Origin: RGIG2945 sp045540355
Lineage (GTDB): Bacteria; Bacillota; Clostridia; Oscillospirales; Acutalibacteraceae
Length of the DNA: 64,000 bases
Assembly: GCA_045540355.1 (NCBI GenBank)
Contig: JAZQHB010000097.1
Span: 118,750-182,749 of the forward strand
Direction of reading: 5' to 3'
Each line of letters starts with the position of its first letter. The first letter of the stretch is position 1. A model generated the notes under the pieces. The model had not been told where the DNA came from. It worked only from the letters and a program-made list of their open reading frames with translations, and ran no database searches. Position numbers and translations under genes: made by a program. This document shows positions 1 to 7,587 of this stretch, piece by piece.

Positions 1-969
1 AAATGCTCCCCAACCGCGATAGTTGAATGAATCCGAACCGGACTGCTCATACAAAATTTTTCCGTCAATTAGGTTTACTATATGTATTCCCGGGGATCTT
101 CCGCCGTTATAAAGACCCGAGCCGAGATACAAAAGCGGATAACCTCTCGGGTCAAGAGCACCTGCACCCTTGAAATTCATACCGACTCTTAGAGAATCAC
201 GGGTAGGAGTTCCGTCTTCTAAATCAATGAAATATACATTTCCGTCGAGTGTGGCATAGATAGCCTCAACCAGTCCGTCCTTTGCCTTCTTCTCGGGATA
301 GATGTTCATAAGATTTTTGGTTTCGTTATCCCAACGGACTACCAAGGGTTGTCCTGTCCAACCGCAGCCGCCCCAACCGCCGAGACTTCCGACAGATTTT
401 GTCCATATATTTTCAAGAGTTTTATTTTCAACAACAGATGTTCCGTAAGTCGCACCTGTGCGGTAATTGCTTCCTCTGAAAGTTACGATACCCTCGACCT
501 GAGCATATTTACTTCCTGCACCAAAGTCAATTTTTTCTTCTCTCTTGAAGTCGTCGGTAATTTCACCGTCACTTACCTGCCAGTTGATATTCCAATTGGA
601 AGGCTTTGTTTCTTCAATTGCTTTCGGTTGGAGTGTATAAACAACCTCTTCTTCCTTTTCTTCCTCGGGTTGCTTGTCTTCCTCCTCAACAATCGGCTTG
701 AATGTATCAACACTTACTTCAGGTTCCTCCACAAAATACACCTTGCTGCAAACCAAAAGCAATCCGAGTGTCAGGCAAAGTATACTGTTAATTCTGTCAA
801 TAGCCGTGCGTCTTTGCTGTTTGTATGAAGCTCTGCGTACAATAAAACTCACTATAAACAAAACAAAGAAAATGAGCACAACTACTAAAGCTATCAACAC
901 TTTACTGCCCGAAGTGTCAGCCCATAAAAGAGATTGTTGTATCAAATTTTTGGTAAAAAAAGCATTCAT
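1..969 (-). CDS. Membrane-anchored PQQ-like beta-propeller protein (3' end beyond window)
   Basis: The reading frame stays open from an ATG at 969 to the left edge, giving the first 323 residues. Residues about 25-43 and 64-76 are hydrophobic and look like membrane segments. A Glu/Lys/Pro-rich linker (about 95-112) follows, and then a region with short Gly/Trp-rich strands such as VTFRGSNYR, GGCGWTGQP, YATLDGNVYF and YLGSGLYNGG. Blades of this kind are typical of PQQ-like or outer-surface beta-propellers. The likely arrangement is a sensor or scaffold domain held outside the membrane; no function can be assigned. The Shine-Dalgarno is weak (GGGGG eight bases upstream). The gene is divergent from the Na/Pi symporter. 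Confidence 0.75.
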   Translation of the reverse strand, partial: MNAFFTKNLIQQSLLWADTSGSKVLIALVVVLIFFVLFIVSFIVRRASYKQQRRTAIDRINSILCLTLGLLLVCSKVYFVEEPEVSVDTFKPIVEEEDKQPEEEKEEEVVYTLQPKAIEETKPSNWNINWQVSDGEITDDFKREEKIDFGAGSKYAQVEGIVTFRGSNYRTGATYGTSVVENKTLENIWTKSVGSLGGWGGCGWTGQPLVVRWDNETKNLMNIYPEKKAKDGLVEAIYATLDGNVYFIDLEDGTPTRDSLRVGMNFKGAGALDPRGYPLLYLGSGLYNGGRSPGIHIVNLIDGKILYEQSGSDSFNYRGWGAF

Positions 970-1109
970 GGTGACATGCCCCCAAATTATCGTATACGGT
1001 CATTCTATCATTTTATCCTCTTACAATCAAGAAATTTCTTATATTTTTTTGAAATTTAGTGATATCAGTCGAAAAATATATGGTCACTTTTACAAATATT
1101 TTTTTATTC

Positions 1110-1138
1110 TTGTTTTTTCGACATATCTATATTATAAT
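1110..1138 (+). promoter_or_regulatory. Sigma-A-type promoter of the Na/Pi symporter gene
   Basis: TTGTTT (1110-1115), a 17-bp spacer and TATAAT (1133-1138) lie about 40 bp upstream of the start codon. The surrounding DNA is very AT-rich. Confidence 0.65.
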
Positions 1139-1176
1139 GAGTCTGATTAGGCAATTTGAAAATCAGGAGGGGTTTT

Positions 1177-2943
1177 ATGGACATCTTTATGATATTGGCT
1201 TTAATCGGCGGTCTTGCTCTTTTCCTTTACGGCATGGATTTGATGGGCGACAGCCTGAAAAAATTAGCAGGCGGTAAGCTTGAATCAATTCTTGCAAGCC
1301 TTACATCTGCAAAATGGAAAGGCTTTCTGCTCGGCTTCATCGTAACTGCAGTTATTCAGTCATCATCAGCAACTACGGTCATGCTCGTCGGTTTTGTAAA
1401 CTCGGGTATCATGAAGCTCGGTCAGACGCTCAGCATTATTATGGGTGCAAATATCGGTACAACCGTTACAGCATGGCTGTTAAGTACCGCAGATATTGAC
1501 GGTACGGCAACCTTTATTAAATTGCTCAAGCCCGATTCATGGACACCTATTCTTGCAATCATCGGACTGCTTTTGATTATGATGTCAAAAAAGGACAAGA
1601 GAAAGAATACAGGTGCAATTCTTATCGGTTTTGCAATATTGATGTTCGGTATGGAAATGATGAGTGGTGCCGTTGAAGGCTTAAGAGATAACGAAGCTTT
1701 CACAAGTATTCTCACCATGTTCTCAAACCCGATTTTAGGTATTTTGGTCGGTACAATTTTTACCGCAATTATTCAGTCATCTTCGGCATCTGTCGGTGTC
1801 TTGCAGGCTCTTGCTTTGACCGGTACGATTCCTTTTTCAACTGCTATCCCCGTTATTCTCGGTCAGAATATCGGTACAACAATCACTCCGATTATTTCTT
1901 CATTAAGCGGCAACAGAGATTCCAAACGAGTTGCATTCTCCTGTCTTTATATAAAGATGATAGGTGTTGTAATTGTTGCGGGCATCTTCTATGCACTCAA
2001 CGCAATAATCGGCTTTGATTTTATGCAACCGGGACAGAATGTCGGTGCAATGGAAATTGCTCTTATCCATACATTATTCAATATCCTTTCAACCGTAATT
2101 CTTCTTCCGTTTACAAAACTTATTGAAAAGCTTGCTTTCCTTACTTTCAAAATCCAAAAAGAAGAACAGGAAGAAGCAGATGTATTTGCAACTCTTGACG
2201 AACGCTTCCTCGATGTTCCCGCTTTTGCGGTTGAAAAATGTAAGGCACTCGTTTGCGACATGGCAAGCATTTCCCTGAATTCATTCAAAAAAGCTACAAC
2301 CCTCATAGAAAAATATGACCCCGCCATATTCAGCGAGGTTGAAAAGCTTGAAACAAAAGTCGATAAATATGAGGACAAAACAAGCACTTATCTCATAAAA
2401 ATTGCAGAAAAGCAGATTTCTTCAAAGGACAGTAAAATTGTAACCGAGCTTTTGCATTGCATCGGCGACATCGAAAGAATCTCCGACCATGCACTCAATA
2501 TCGCAGAAGCTGCAAAGGAAATCTTTGATAAGAATATCGACTTTTCAGATAAAGCTAAGTCAGACCTCAAAATTATTACAGATGCTGTTTCTGAAATTCT
2601 TATTCTTGCAACCGACGCACTCGTCAATGATGACCTCGACCTTGCAAAGACGGTTGAACCGTTGGAGCAGGTTATCGATAATCTTAAGAGAAAAATCAAA
2701 GACGGACATATTTCCAGACTCAGACAGGGTGACTGTACTATGGAGCTCGGCTTCATTCTTTCAGATTTACTTACAAACTATGAGAGAATCGCTGACCATT
2801 GCTCAAATATCGCAGTTTGCTTCATAGAAATCTCAAACGATTCATTTGAAACTCACGAATACCTCAACAGAATCAAATCCGGCGAGGAAGAAGACTTCAG
2901 CGAGTTATATGAATCATACAAACAAAAATATTATATTTCATAA
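1177..2943 (+). CDS. Na+/phosphate cotransporter with C-terminal PhoU domain
   Basis: A 588-residue protein of the Na/Pi cotransporter II family (NptA/YjbB-like). The N-terminal half has two related hydrophobic repeats, each with the family signature QSSSAT/QSSSAS followed by GQNIGTT or GANIGTT. These form the inverted-topology transport core that imports phosphate with sodium. Residues from about 340 onward are charged and helical and match a PhoU-like helical bundle (ERISDHALNIAEA and ERIADHCSNIAVC repeats), which is thought to regulate transport. The ATG at 1177 is preferred over the upstream in-frame TTG because AGGAGGGG (1165-1172) sits correctly. It is a single-gene unit with its own promoter and terminator. 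Confidence 0.93.
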   Translation: MDIFMILALIGGLALFLYGMDLMGDSLKKLAGGKLESILASLTSAKWKGFLLGFIVTAVIQSSSATTVMLVGFVNSGIMKLGQTLSIIMGANIGTTVTAWLLSTADIDGTATFIKLLKPDSWTPILAIIGLLLIMMSKKDKRKNTGAILIGFAILMFGMEMMSGAVEGLRDNEAFTSILTMFSNPILGILVGTIFTAIIQSSSASVGVLQALALTGTIPFSTAIPVILGQNIGTTITPIISSLSGNRDSKRVAFSCLYIKMIGVVIVAGIFYALNAIIGFDFMQPGQNVGAMEIALIHTLFNILSTVILLPFTKLIEKLAFLTFKIQKEEQEEADVFATLDERFLDVPAFAVEKCKALVCDMASISLNSFKKATTLIEKYDPAIFSEVEKLETKVDKYEDKTSTYLIKIAEKQISSKDSKIVTELLHCIGDIERISDHALNIAEAAKEIFDKNIDFSDKAKSDLKIITDAVSEILILATDALVNDDLDLAKTVEPLEQVIDNLKRKIKDGHISRLRQGDCTMELGFILSDLLTNYERIADHCSNIAVCFIEISNDSFETHEYLNRIKSGEEEDFSELYESYKQKYYIS

Positions 2944-2951
2944 AACAGAAA

Positions 2952-2990
2952 AACCGAAAAACCGTAGGCATTGCCTACGGTTTTTCGGTT
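2952..2990 (+). terminator. Strong stem-loop terminator, possibly bidirectional
   Basis: An 18-bp perfect stem (2952-2969 with 2973-2990) with a 3-base loop lies 8 bases after the symporter stop. The A/T-rich outer stem provides a U tract on either strand, so it could also stop transcripts from the convergent gene at 3107-4456. Confidence 0.85.
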
Positions 2991-3106
2991 AGGAAAGAGA
3001 AACTAATAAAAAGAAATGATGGAAAATTCTTTTAACATCTATGATTATATACTACACTTTTGTCATAGTTCACACATAATTGTTAACAAATTGTAAACAA
3101 CTTGTG

Positions 3107-4456
3107 TTATTTGTGTTGCATCTTGATTTTAGGAGTAAAAAATATCACTTCTTTTGATAGAACTATCAAAGCGTAAAGATTCGGAACTGCCATAAGGAAA
3201 TTCAGAATATCCGAAATATTCCAGACTGTTTCAAGCCTCGTCACGCAACCGACGAAAGAAAAAGCTACATAAATAATTTTAAACGGGATTTTTGACTTTT
3301 CACCGAATGCAAATCTTGAACTGATTTCGCCGTAGTATGACCACCCTACAATGGTAGCAAAGGAAAACAGTACGAGGCAGACTGTCACAATATAGGGTGC
3401 ATAATTGCCGAATACAGATGAAAATGCTTCGATGTTAAGTTCAACTCCGTCAAGCTCGGAATTTTTATTCCACACCATCGGGCAAAGGATTGTAAATGCG
3501 GTAACGGTACACATTAGTATCGTATCAATAAAGACCTCGGCTATACCCCACATTCCCTGAATATGCGGTGATTTGACATCAGATGCCGCGTGAATAATCC
3601 CCGTCGAGCCGAGTCCTGCCTCGTTGGAAAAAACACCGCGGGAAATTCCGTACCGCATAGCTTTCATCACACCGAAACCCATCGCACCGCCGCTGACAGA
3701 CCTGAACGAAAAGGCTTCCGAAAAAATGCTTTTGAGCACAGGTATGATGTTTTCATAAAAGCTGAAAATCACAACGAAAGATGCAATCAGAAAAATCATA
3801 CTCATAATCGGCACCGTCTTTTCCGTAAAAACCGCAATCCGTTTAAGTCCGCCGAAGATGACAATACTTACAATTAGTGCCACCGCCAATCCGCAGATTA
3901 TCGGCGACAGACCGAAGCTTTTATTCAGGGAAACAGAAATGGAATTTGCCTGGGTCATATTGCCTATGCCGAATGATGAAAACGCACACAATACTGAAAA
4001 GATAACCGCAAGCAAATCTGAACCCACACCGTTTTTAAGATACACCGATGCACCGCCGAACCACTCACCTTTTTTATTTTTGAAGCGGTATTTTACGGAG
4101 AGAAAATTCTCACAGTATGCGGTAATCATTCCGAAGAATGCCGACACCCACATCCAGAAAACCGCACCCGCACCGCCGTGAGCAATTGCAGTTGCAACAC
4201 CTACAATGTTTCCCGTACCGACACAAGCGGCAAGTGATGAAAACAAGGCTTGTCGTTGGGAAATCGAGTTTTCGTCACTTGCCTTTCCGACATCTTTTTT
4301 AAAAAGTGACAGAATAGTTGACCTGAACCATAAATTAAATTTTGTCAGCTGAAAAAAACGAAGCCTGAATGTGAGAAATATCCCCACACCCAAAAATGCG
4401 ACCAGCGAAAAAGGACCCCACAAAAAATGACTTAATCTTGAAATGAAACTTGTCAT
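3107..4456 (-). CDS. Alanine/glycine:sodium symporter family protein (AGCS)
   Basis: A 449-residue polytopic protein of the amino acid:cation symporter family (AlsT/DagA-like). The conserved GTGNIVGVA segment near residues 80-88, which lines the substrate and sodium site in this family, is intact. SNEAGLGST later in the protein is a second family signature. About ten membrane segments can be seen. The ATG at 4456 is chosen over a longer in-frame start because AAGGAG lies just upstream and the added N-terminus overlaps repeat DNA. It is a single-gene unit, convergent with the Na/Pi symporter. The exact amino acid (Ala, Gly or Gln) cannot be told from sequence. Confidence 0.92.
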   Translation of the reverse strand: MTSFISRLSHFLWGPFSLVAFLGVGIFLTFRLRFFQLTKFNLWFRSTILSLFKKDVGKASDENSISQRQALFSSLAACVGTGNIVGVATAIAHGGAGAVFWMWVSAFFGMITAYCENFLSVKYRFKNKKGEWFGGASVYLKNGVGSDLLAVIFSVLCAFSSFGIGNMTQANSISVSLNKSFGLSPIICGLAVALIVSIVIFGGLKRIAVFTEKTVPIMSMIFLIASFVVIFSFYENIIPVLKSIFSEAFSFRSVSGGAMGFGVMKAMRYGISRGVFSNEAGLGSTGIIHAASDVKSPHIQGMWGIAEVFIDTILMCTVTAFTILCPMVWNKNSELDGVELNIEAFSSVFGNYAPYIVTVCLVLFSFATIVGWSYYGEISSRFAFGEKSKIPFKIIYVAFSFVGCVTRLETVWNISDILNFLMAVPNLYALIVLSKEVIFFTPKIKMQHK

Positions 4457-4489
4457 AAAACTCCTTATGAATGCAGAGTCCACCGTTCT

Positions 4490-4521
4490 CATTCTGAATT
4501 CTGCACTCTGAATTCTGCATT
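4490..4521. repeat. Element I half-copy (GCAGAAT-type terminal repeat)
   Basis: Tandem variants of TTCTGAATTCTGCA, the terminal-repeat module found throughout this window, occupy the gap just upstream of the AGCS symporter gene. Neither the hairpin nor the second arm is present here. Confidence 0.7.
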
Positions 4522-4607
4522 AAATTTAAATAATCTCTTGTAATTTCACAAAAGCTGATATATAATATTTTTTAGTTGTATTTTAGTAAAAATATAGGAG
4601 AAATAGT

Positions 4608-6008
4608 ATGACTTTTAAAGAAAAAACCGAAAGAGCGGTTGTCGGCGGTATTATCAAAAGACTTTTGAAATATGTCAAGAAAAACCCCGACAAAAATATG
4701 CCTAAGCTTGTCGGTTTTGCAGAGATGTTTGTAGGTAAAATTTTTCCCTCAGACAATTTCAGAAAACTCAAAGAGGGTGCAGCTGACCCCGAAAACAACT
4801 GGACTAAGCTTGCCAAAAAATTTATTGAAGATGTTGACGAAAACATCATTCTCAAAATGGCACTCGCTTTTGGTCTCGGTGCAGGTGTTCACGGAACAAA
4901 GACTGTAAGAGAAAACAGAGAAAAATACGATTGCAACTTCCCTTGGGTTATTCTCATGTCCCCGACAAGTGCCTGCAACCTCAGATGCAAAGGCTGTTGG
5001 GCAGCTGAATATGACAATAAGAAAGAGCTTTCGTATGATGAAATGGATTCAATCGTTGCTCAGGGCAGAGAGCTCGGCACGCATTTCTATATGTTCACCG
5101 GCGGTGAGCCGTTAATCCGCAAGAATGACATTATCAAGCTTTGCAAAAAATATCAGGACTGCGTATTTTTAGCTTATACAAACTCAACACTCATCGATGA
5201 AAAATTCTGCGAAGAAGTCAAGGAAATCGGTAACCTCACATTCGCTTTGAGTATCGAAGGCAGTGAAGAAAGCAACGATGCCCGTCGTGGTGAAGGTATA
5301 CATCAGACCGTACTTTCCAAGATGGAATTGATGAAAAAGCATAAGCTTCTCTACGGTATTTCCGTATGCTACACATCACAGAATCTTGAAGCGGTAACAT
5401 CTGACGAATTTATTGATAAGATGATTGACCTCGGAGTAAAATTCTCCTGGTACTTCAATTATATGCCCGTCGGTGCTCATGCAGTACCCGATCTTATCCC
5501 GAGAGTTGAACAGAGAAAAGAGCTTTATCATTGGTTGAGAAAAGTCAGAAACTCCAAGACAGGTAAAACACTTTTCATTGTTGACTTCCAGAATGACGGC
5601 GAATATGTCGGCGGTTGTATCGCAGGTGGCAGAAACTACTTCCATGTCAACCCCGCAGGCGATATCGAACCTTGTGTATTCATTCACTTTGCCGATTCAA
5701 ATATCAGAGAGCATACTTTGTTGCAAGCACTCAACAATCCGCTTTTCCAGGAATATTATCACAATCAGCCGTTCAATGATAACCACTTAAGACCTTGCCC
5801 GATGCTTGAAAATCCCGAAAGATTGAGAGAAATGATTAAAAAGACCGGTGCAAAGTCGACCGACTTCCTCGCTCCCGAAGATGTCGAAACCGTATGTGCA
5901 AGATGCGATAAGTTTGCGGCGGCGTGGAAAGAAGAAGCACAAAAGCTCTGGGAATCAACTCCCCACCCCAACCCGAAAACTCAATATTACAGAGATAAAA
6001 ACCGCTGA
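4608..6008 (+). CDS. Radical SAM protein with SPASM-like C-terminal region
   Basis: A 466-residue radical S-adenosylmethionine enzyme. The [4Fe-4S]-SAM motif is CxxxCxxC at Cys123, Cys127 and Cys130, followed by FTGGEP (about 164-168), which contacts SAM. Extra cysteines at about 337, 356, 397, 430 and 433, in a setting typical of SPASM or twitch domains (GCIAGG, GDIEPCVF, CPM, CARC), suggest auxiliary iron-sulfur clusters. SPASM enzymes often modify peptides or proteins, but the substrate here is unknown. The first 100 residues are helical and not recognised. It lies 5.3 kb from the RRE/kinase/nucleotidyltransferase set, not in its operon, so a link is only a possibility. Confidence 0.9.
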   Translation: MTFKEKTERAVVGGIIKRLLKYVKKNPDKNMPKLVGFAEMFVGKIFPSDNFRKLKEGAADPENNWTKLAKKFIEDVDENIILKMALAFGLGAGVHGTKTVRENREKYDCNFPWVILMSPTSACNLRCKGCWAAEYDNKKELSYDEMDSIVAQGRELGTHFYMFTGGEPLIRKNDIIKLCKKYQDCVFLAYTNSTLIDEKFCEEVKEIGNLTFALSIEGSEESNDARRGEGIHQTVLSKMELMKKHKLLYGISVCYTSQNLEAVTSDEFIDKMIDLGVKFSWYFNYMPVGAHAVPDLIPRVEQRKELYHWLRKVRNSKTGKTLFIVDFQNDGEYVGGCIAGGRNYFHVNPAGDIEPCVFIHFADSNIREHTLLQALNNPLFQEYYHNQPFNDNHLRPCPMLENPERLREMIKKTGAKSTDFLAPEDVETVCARCDKFAAAWKEEAQKLWESTPHPNPKTQYYRDKNR

Positions 6009-6026
6009 TTTCAGCGGTTTTCTTTT
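5998..6026 (+). terminator. Rho-independent terminator overlapping the stop codon
   Basis: AAAACCGCTGA and TCAGCGGTTTT form an 11-bp stem followed by a T-rich tract. The radical SAM stop codon TGA lies in the 5' arm. Confidence 0.85.
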
Positions 6027-6028
6027 TA

Positions 6029-6073
6029 ATCGTCCCGGCTTTCTTCTGTAAAAAACCTTGAAAGCACGAAAAT
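6029..6073 (-). repeat. Element II copy
   Basis: On the minus strand this reads ATTTTCGTGC, a short spacer, AAGGTT, AGAAGAAAG and then GGGACGATT, the box repeated across the window. A half-box (TGCACGAAAATATATTTT) follows at about 6103-6120. No gene starts at its distal end; it lies just after the radical SAM terminator. Confidence 0.75.
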
Positions 6074-6142
6074 ATGTTTCTTATCTAAAAATAAATTTGC
6101 TATGCACGAAAATATATTTTAATCAATTCCAATCTTATCACA

Positions 6143-6248
6143 TTGCGAAGCAATATATCGCATACAAAGTATATATCGCATTTGTCTAACAAATATATCG
6201 CACAAACAAAGTTCGTATATCGCTATTTTGATATCATGATATCAAAAT
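6143..6248. repeat. Mini-hairpin array A (ATATCGC spacers)
   Basis: Four consecutive units each consist of a small hairpin of different sequence followed by the same ATATCGC: TTGC/GAA/GCAA, ATAC/AAA/GTAT, ATTTGT/CTA/ACAAAT and ACAAAC/AAA/GTTCGT (one mismatch). The array ends in a perfect 24-bp palindrome at 6225-6248. Stems vary while the spacer is constant. There is no ORF. Confidence 0.8.
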
Positions 6249-6306
6249 GCTAAATTATCATACACTAAACTGCTCACAAACCATATTGCACTTCTCTATC
6301 GCGTAT

Positions 6307-6320
6307 CTATCAGGGGACGG
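6307..6320 (+). repeat. Half of a REP-like element
   Basis: CTATCAGGGGACGG is the left half of the hairpin repeat that is complete at 48899-48923, 55252-55284 and 56527-56563. The right half is missing; the terminator of the adjacent XRE gene follows directly. Confidence 0.6.
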
Positions 6321-6323
6321 CAA

Positions 6324-6358
6324 AAAATCCACCAAGAGAATTTCTCTCGGTGGATTTT
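6324..6358 (-). terminator. Terminator of the XRE regulator gene
   Basis: AAAATCCACC and GGTGGATTTT pair over 10 bp with an inner AGAGA/TCTCT stem. On the minus strand the hairpin ends in a T tract directly after the stop codon at 6361. Confidence 0.8.
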
Positions 6359-6360
6359 GT

Positions 6361-6696
6361 TTAGCTCTTATATTCATCAATTTCGCGAAGAATTTTATAA
6401 AGCTGTTCTTGTTCTTCTTTTGTTTTTGTTGATAAAAACTCATAACACTCTATGGGGATATTTTTTGAAGCATTATTGTACTCGTCAAGTTTTTCAAATA
6501 GCTTCGACAAAGGTATATTTAATGCAGAAGAAATTTTCCATACACTTTCAATTGTTGCATTCTTTTCTCCACGCTCAAGCTGACCAATATAATTCGGATG
6601 GCACGAGGATAATTCGGCAAGCTTTTCCTGGCTCAAGCCTGCTTGCGTTCTGTAATTTCTTATTCGTTGTCCGACAAGTTTTGCTAAATTATTCAT
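6361..6696 (-). CDS. XRE-family transcriptional regulator
   Basis: A 111-residue protein with an N-terminal helix-turn-helix at about residues 8-62 (RIRNYRTQAGLSQEKLAELS, then PNYIGQLERG), the classic Cro/C1 fold. The short C-terminal tail is predicted helical. The start at 6696 has AAGGTG upstream; an extension to 6747 is unlikely. It is divergent from the SLOG gene, and the 143-bp gap contains both promoters and two ACTATT-type direct repeats, so it probably controls itself and the SLOG gene. A phage-defence or mobile-element origin is possible but unproven. Confidence 0.88.
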   Translation of the reverse strand: MNNLAKLVGQRIRNYRTQAGLSQEKLAELSSCHPNYIGQLERGEKNATIESVWKISSALNIPLSKLFEKLDEYNNASKNIPIECYEFLSTKTKEEQEQLYKILREIDEYKS

Positions 6697-6839
6697 AACA
6701 ATCACCTTATAATATAGTCTATAAATACTTAAAATAAATATCCACACACTATTGATGTTTTTTGTTGTATGTTATATACTATTAGTGTTGTTGTTTAAAA
6801 TTTAATATTTATAGTATTGTATTAAAGAGGTTTTTGATT

Positions 6840-7316
6840 ATGAAAGAAAAGACTTGCTGTTTTAGCGGACACAGAAATATACCTGATACTCAAAAAAGTT
6901 CCGTTTGTTTGCGATTACAGTCAGAAATTGAAAAACTAATTCACAACGGATATACAGAGTTTTTAACAGGTGGTGCTTTGGGGTTTGATACTTTGGCAGC
7001 AGAAACCGTACTGAAGCTAAAAAATTCCTTTCCTCAAATCAGACTTATTCTTATTCTTCCTTGTATTTCGCAAGCGAAATACTGGTCTGACAAAGATAAA
7101 GACAAGTATGAAGAAATTAAAAATCACGCAGACGAAATATTTTACACATCACAAACTTATTACAACGGCTGTATGCATAAGCGAAACCGATATCTTGTCG
7201 ATAAAAGCTCTGTTTGCATTTGTTATCTTACAGAGCAAATAGGTGGAACTGCTTTTACTGTCAATTACGCTCAAAAAAACAATCTGGAAATAATAAACAT
7301 TGCAGACTCTATTTAG
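6840..7316 (+). CDS. SLOG-family protein (DUF1273/YpsA-like)
   Basis: A 158-residue Rossmann-like protein. FSGHR (residues 8-12) and TGGALGFD (43-50) are the nucleotide-binding signatures of the SLOG superfamily, which includes DprA, LOG and YpsA. Members bind nucleotide-derived ligands; some act as sensors in defence systems, and YpsA affects cell division in Bacillus. No catalytic role is evident here. ATG 6840 is preferred to TTG 6834 because AAAGAGG is 9 bases upstream. It is divergent from an XRE gene and its stop codon abuts the four-hairpin repeat at 7316, so the pair looks like a small cassette. Confidence 0.82.
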   Translation: MKEKTCCFSGHRNIPDTQKSSVCLRLQSEIEKLIHNGYTEFLTGGALGFDTLAAETVLKLKNSFPQIRLILILPCISQAKYWSDKDKDKYEEIKNHADEIFYTSQTYYNGCMHKRNRYLVDKSSVCICYLTEQIGGTAFTVNYAQKNNLEIINIADSI

Positions 7317-7490
7317 GGGAACCCCCGGCGAGGGTTCCCCACAAAAAAACAGTCCACCGGACTGTTTTTTATCCCCTCCTGCGCTTTGTGACGATAAGGC
7401 GTTTCGCTGTCTGCGGACAGCGACAAAGGCTCCGCCTCTTGACTCCGTGACCTTTTGAAAAAGGTCAACGAAAACTTTTAATGTTGTTTC
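7316..7490 (+). repeat. Four-hairpin repeat, copy A
   Basis: About 175 bp holding four successive hairpins: GGGGAACCC/GGGTTCCCC, AACAGTCC/GGACTGTT, CGCTGTC/GACAGCG and TGACCTTTT/AAAAGGTCA. A closely similar copy lies inverted at 46304-46478. It begins at the last base of the SLOG stop codon. There are no terminal inverted repeats and no ORF. It could be a structured RNA, a multi-terminator or a mobile repeat. Confidence 0.85.
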
Positions 7491-7529
7491 TTATAATTTC
7501 CGTACTTTCAATAAAGCGGAACGACTAAA

Positions 7530-7565
7530 AAACCCCATCAAGAGTTTTATCTCCTGATGGGGTTT
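7530..7565 (-). terminator. Terminator of nifJ
   Basis: AAACCCCATCA and TGATGGGGTTT form an 11-bp stem with an inner GAG/CTC pairing, 22 bp beyond the nifJ stop. T tracts on the minus strand fit termination of nifJ; it could also stop readthrough from the SLOG side. Confidence 0.8.
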
Positions 7566-7587
7566 ATTGGATTTTTCAAATCAAAAC

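Noticed and set aside
674..1150. Plus-strand ORFs in 349-1277
   Set aside because: They are out-of-frame shadows of the minus-strand beta-propeller gene (1-969) and of the Na/Pi symporter promoter region.
4335..4520. Small ORF reading through GCAGAAT repeats (MQNSECRIQNE...)
   Set aside because: It is the repeat translated in one frame and shares the strand and region with the AGCS symporter start. Such 'QNAEC' peptides recur wherever the arms occur.
6143..6248. CRISPR array
   Set aside because: The units are short, the 'spacers' are self-complementary, the repeat is only 7 bp, and there are no cas genes.
6361..7316. Prophage remnant
   Set aside because: No integrase, structural or lysis gene and no tRNA attachment site is present; only the XRE/SLOG pair.
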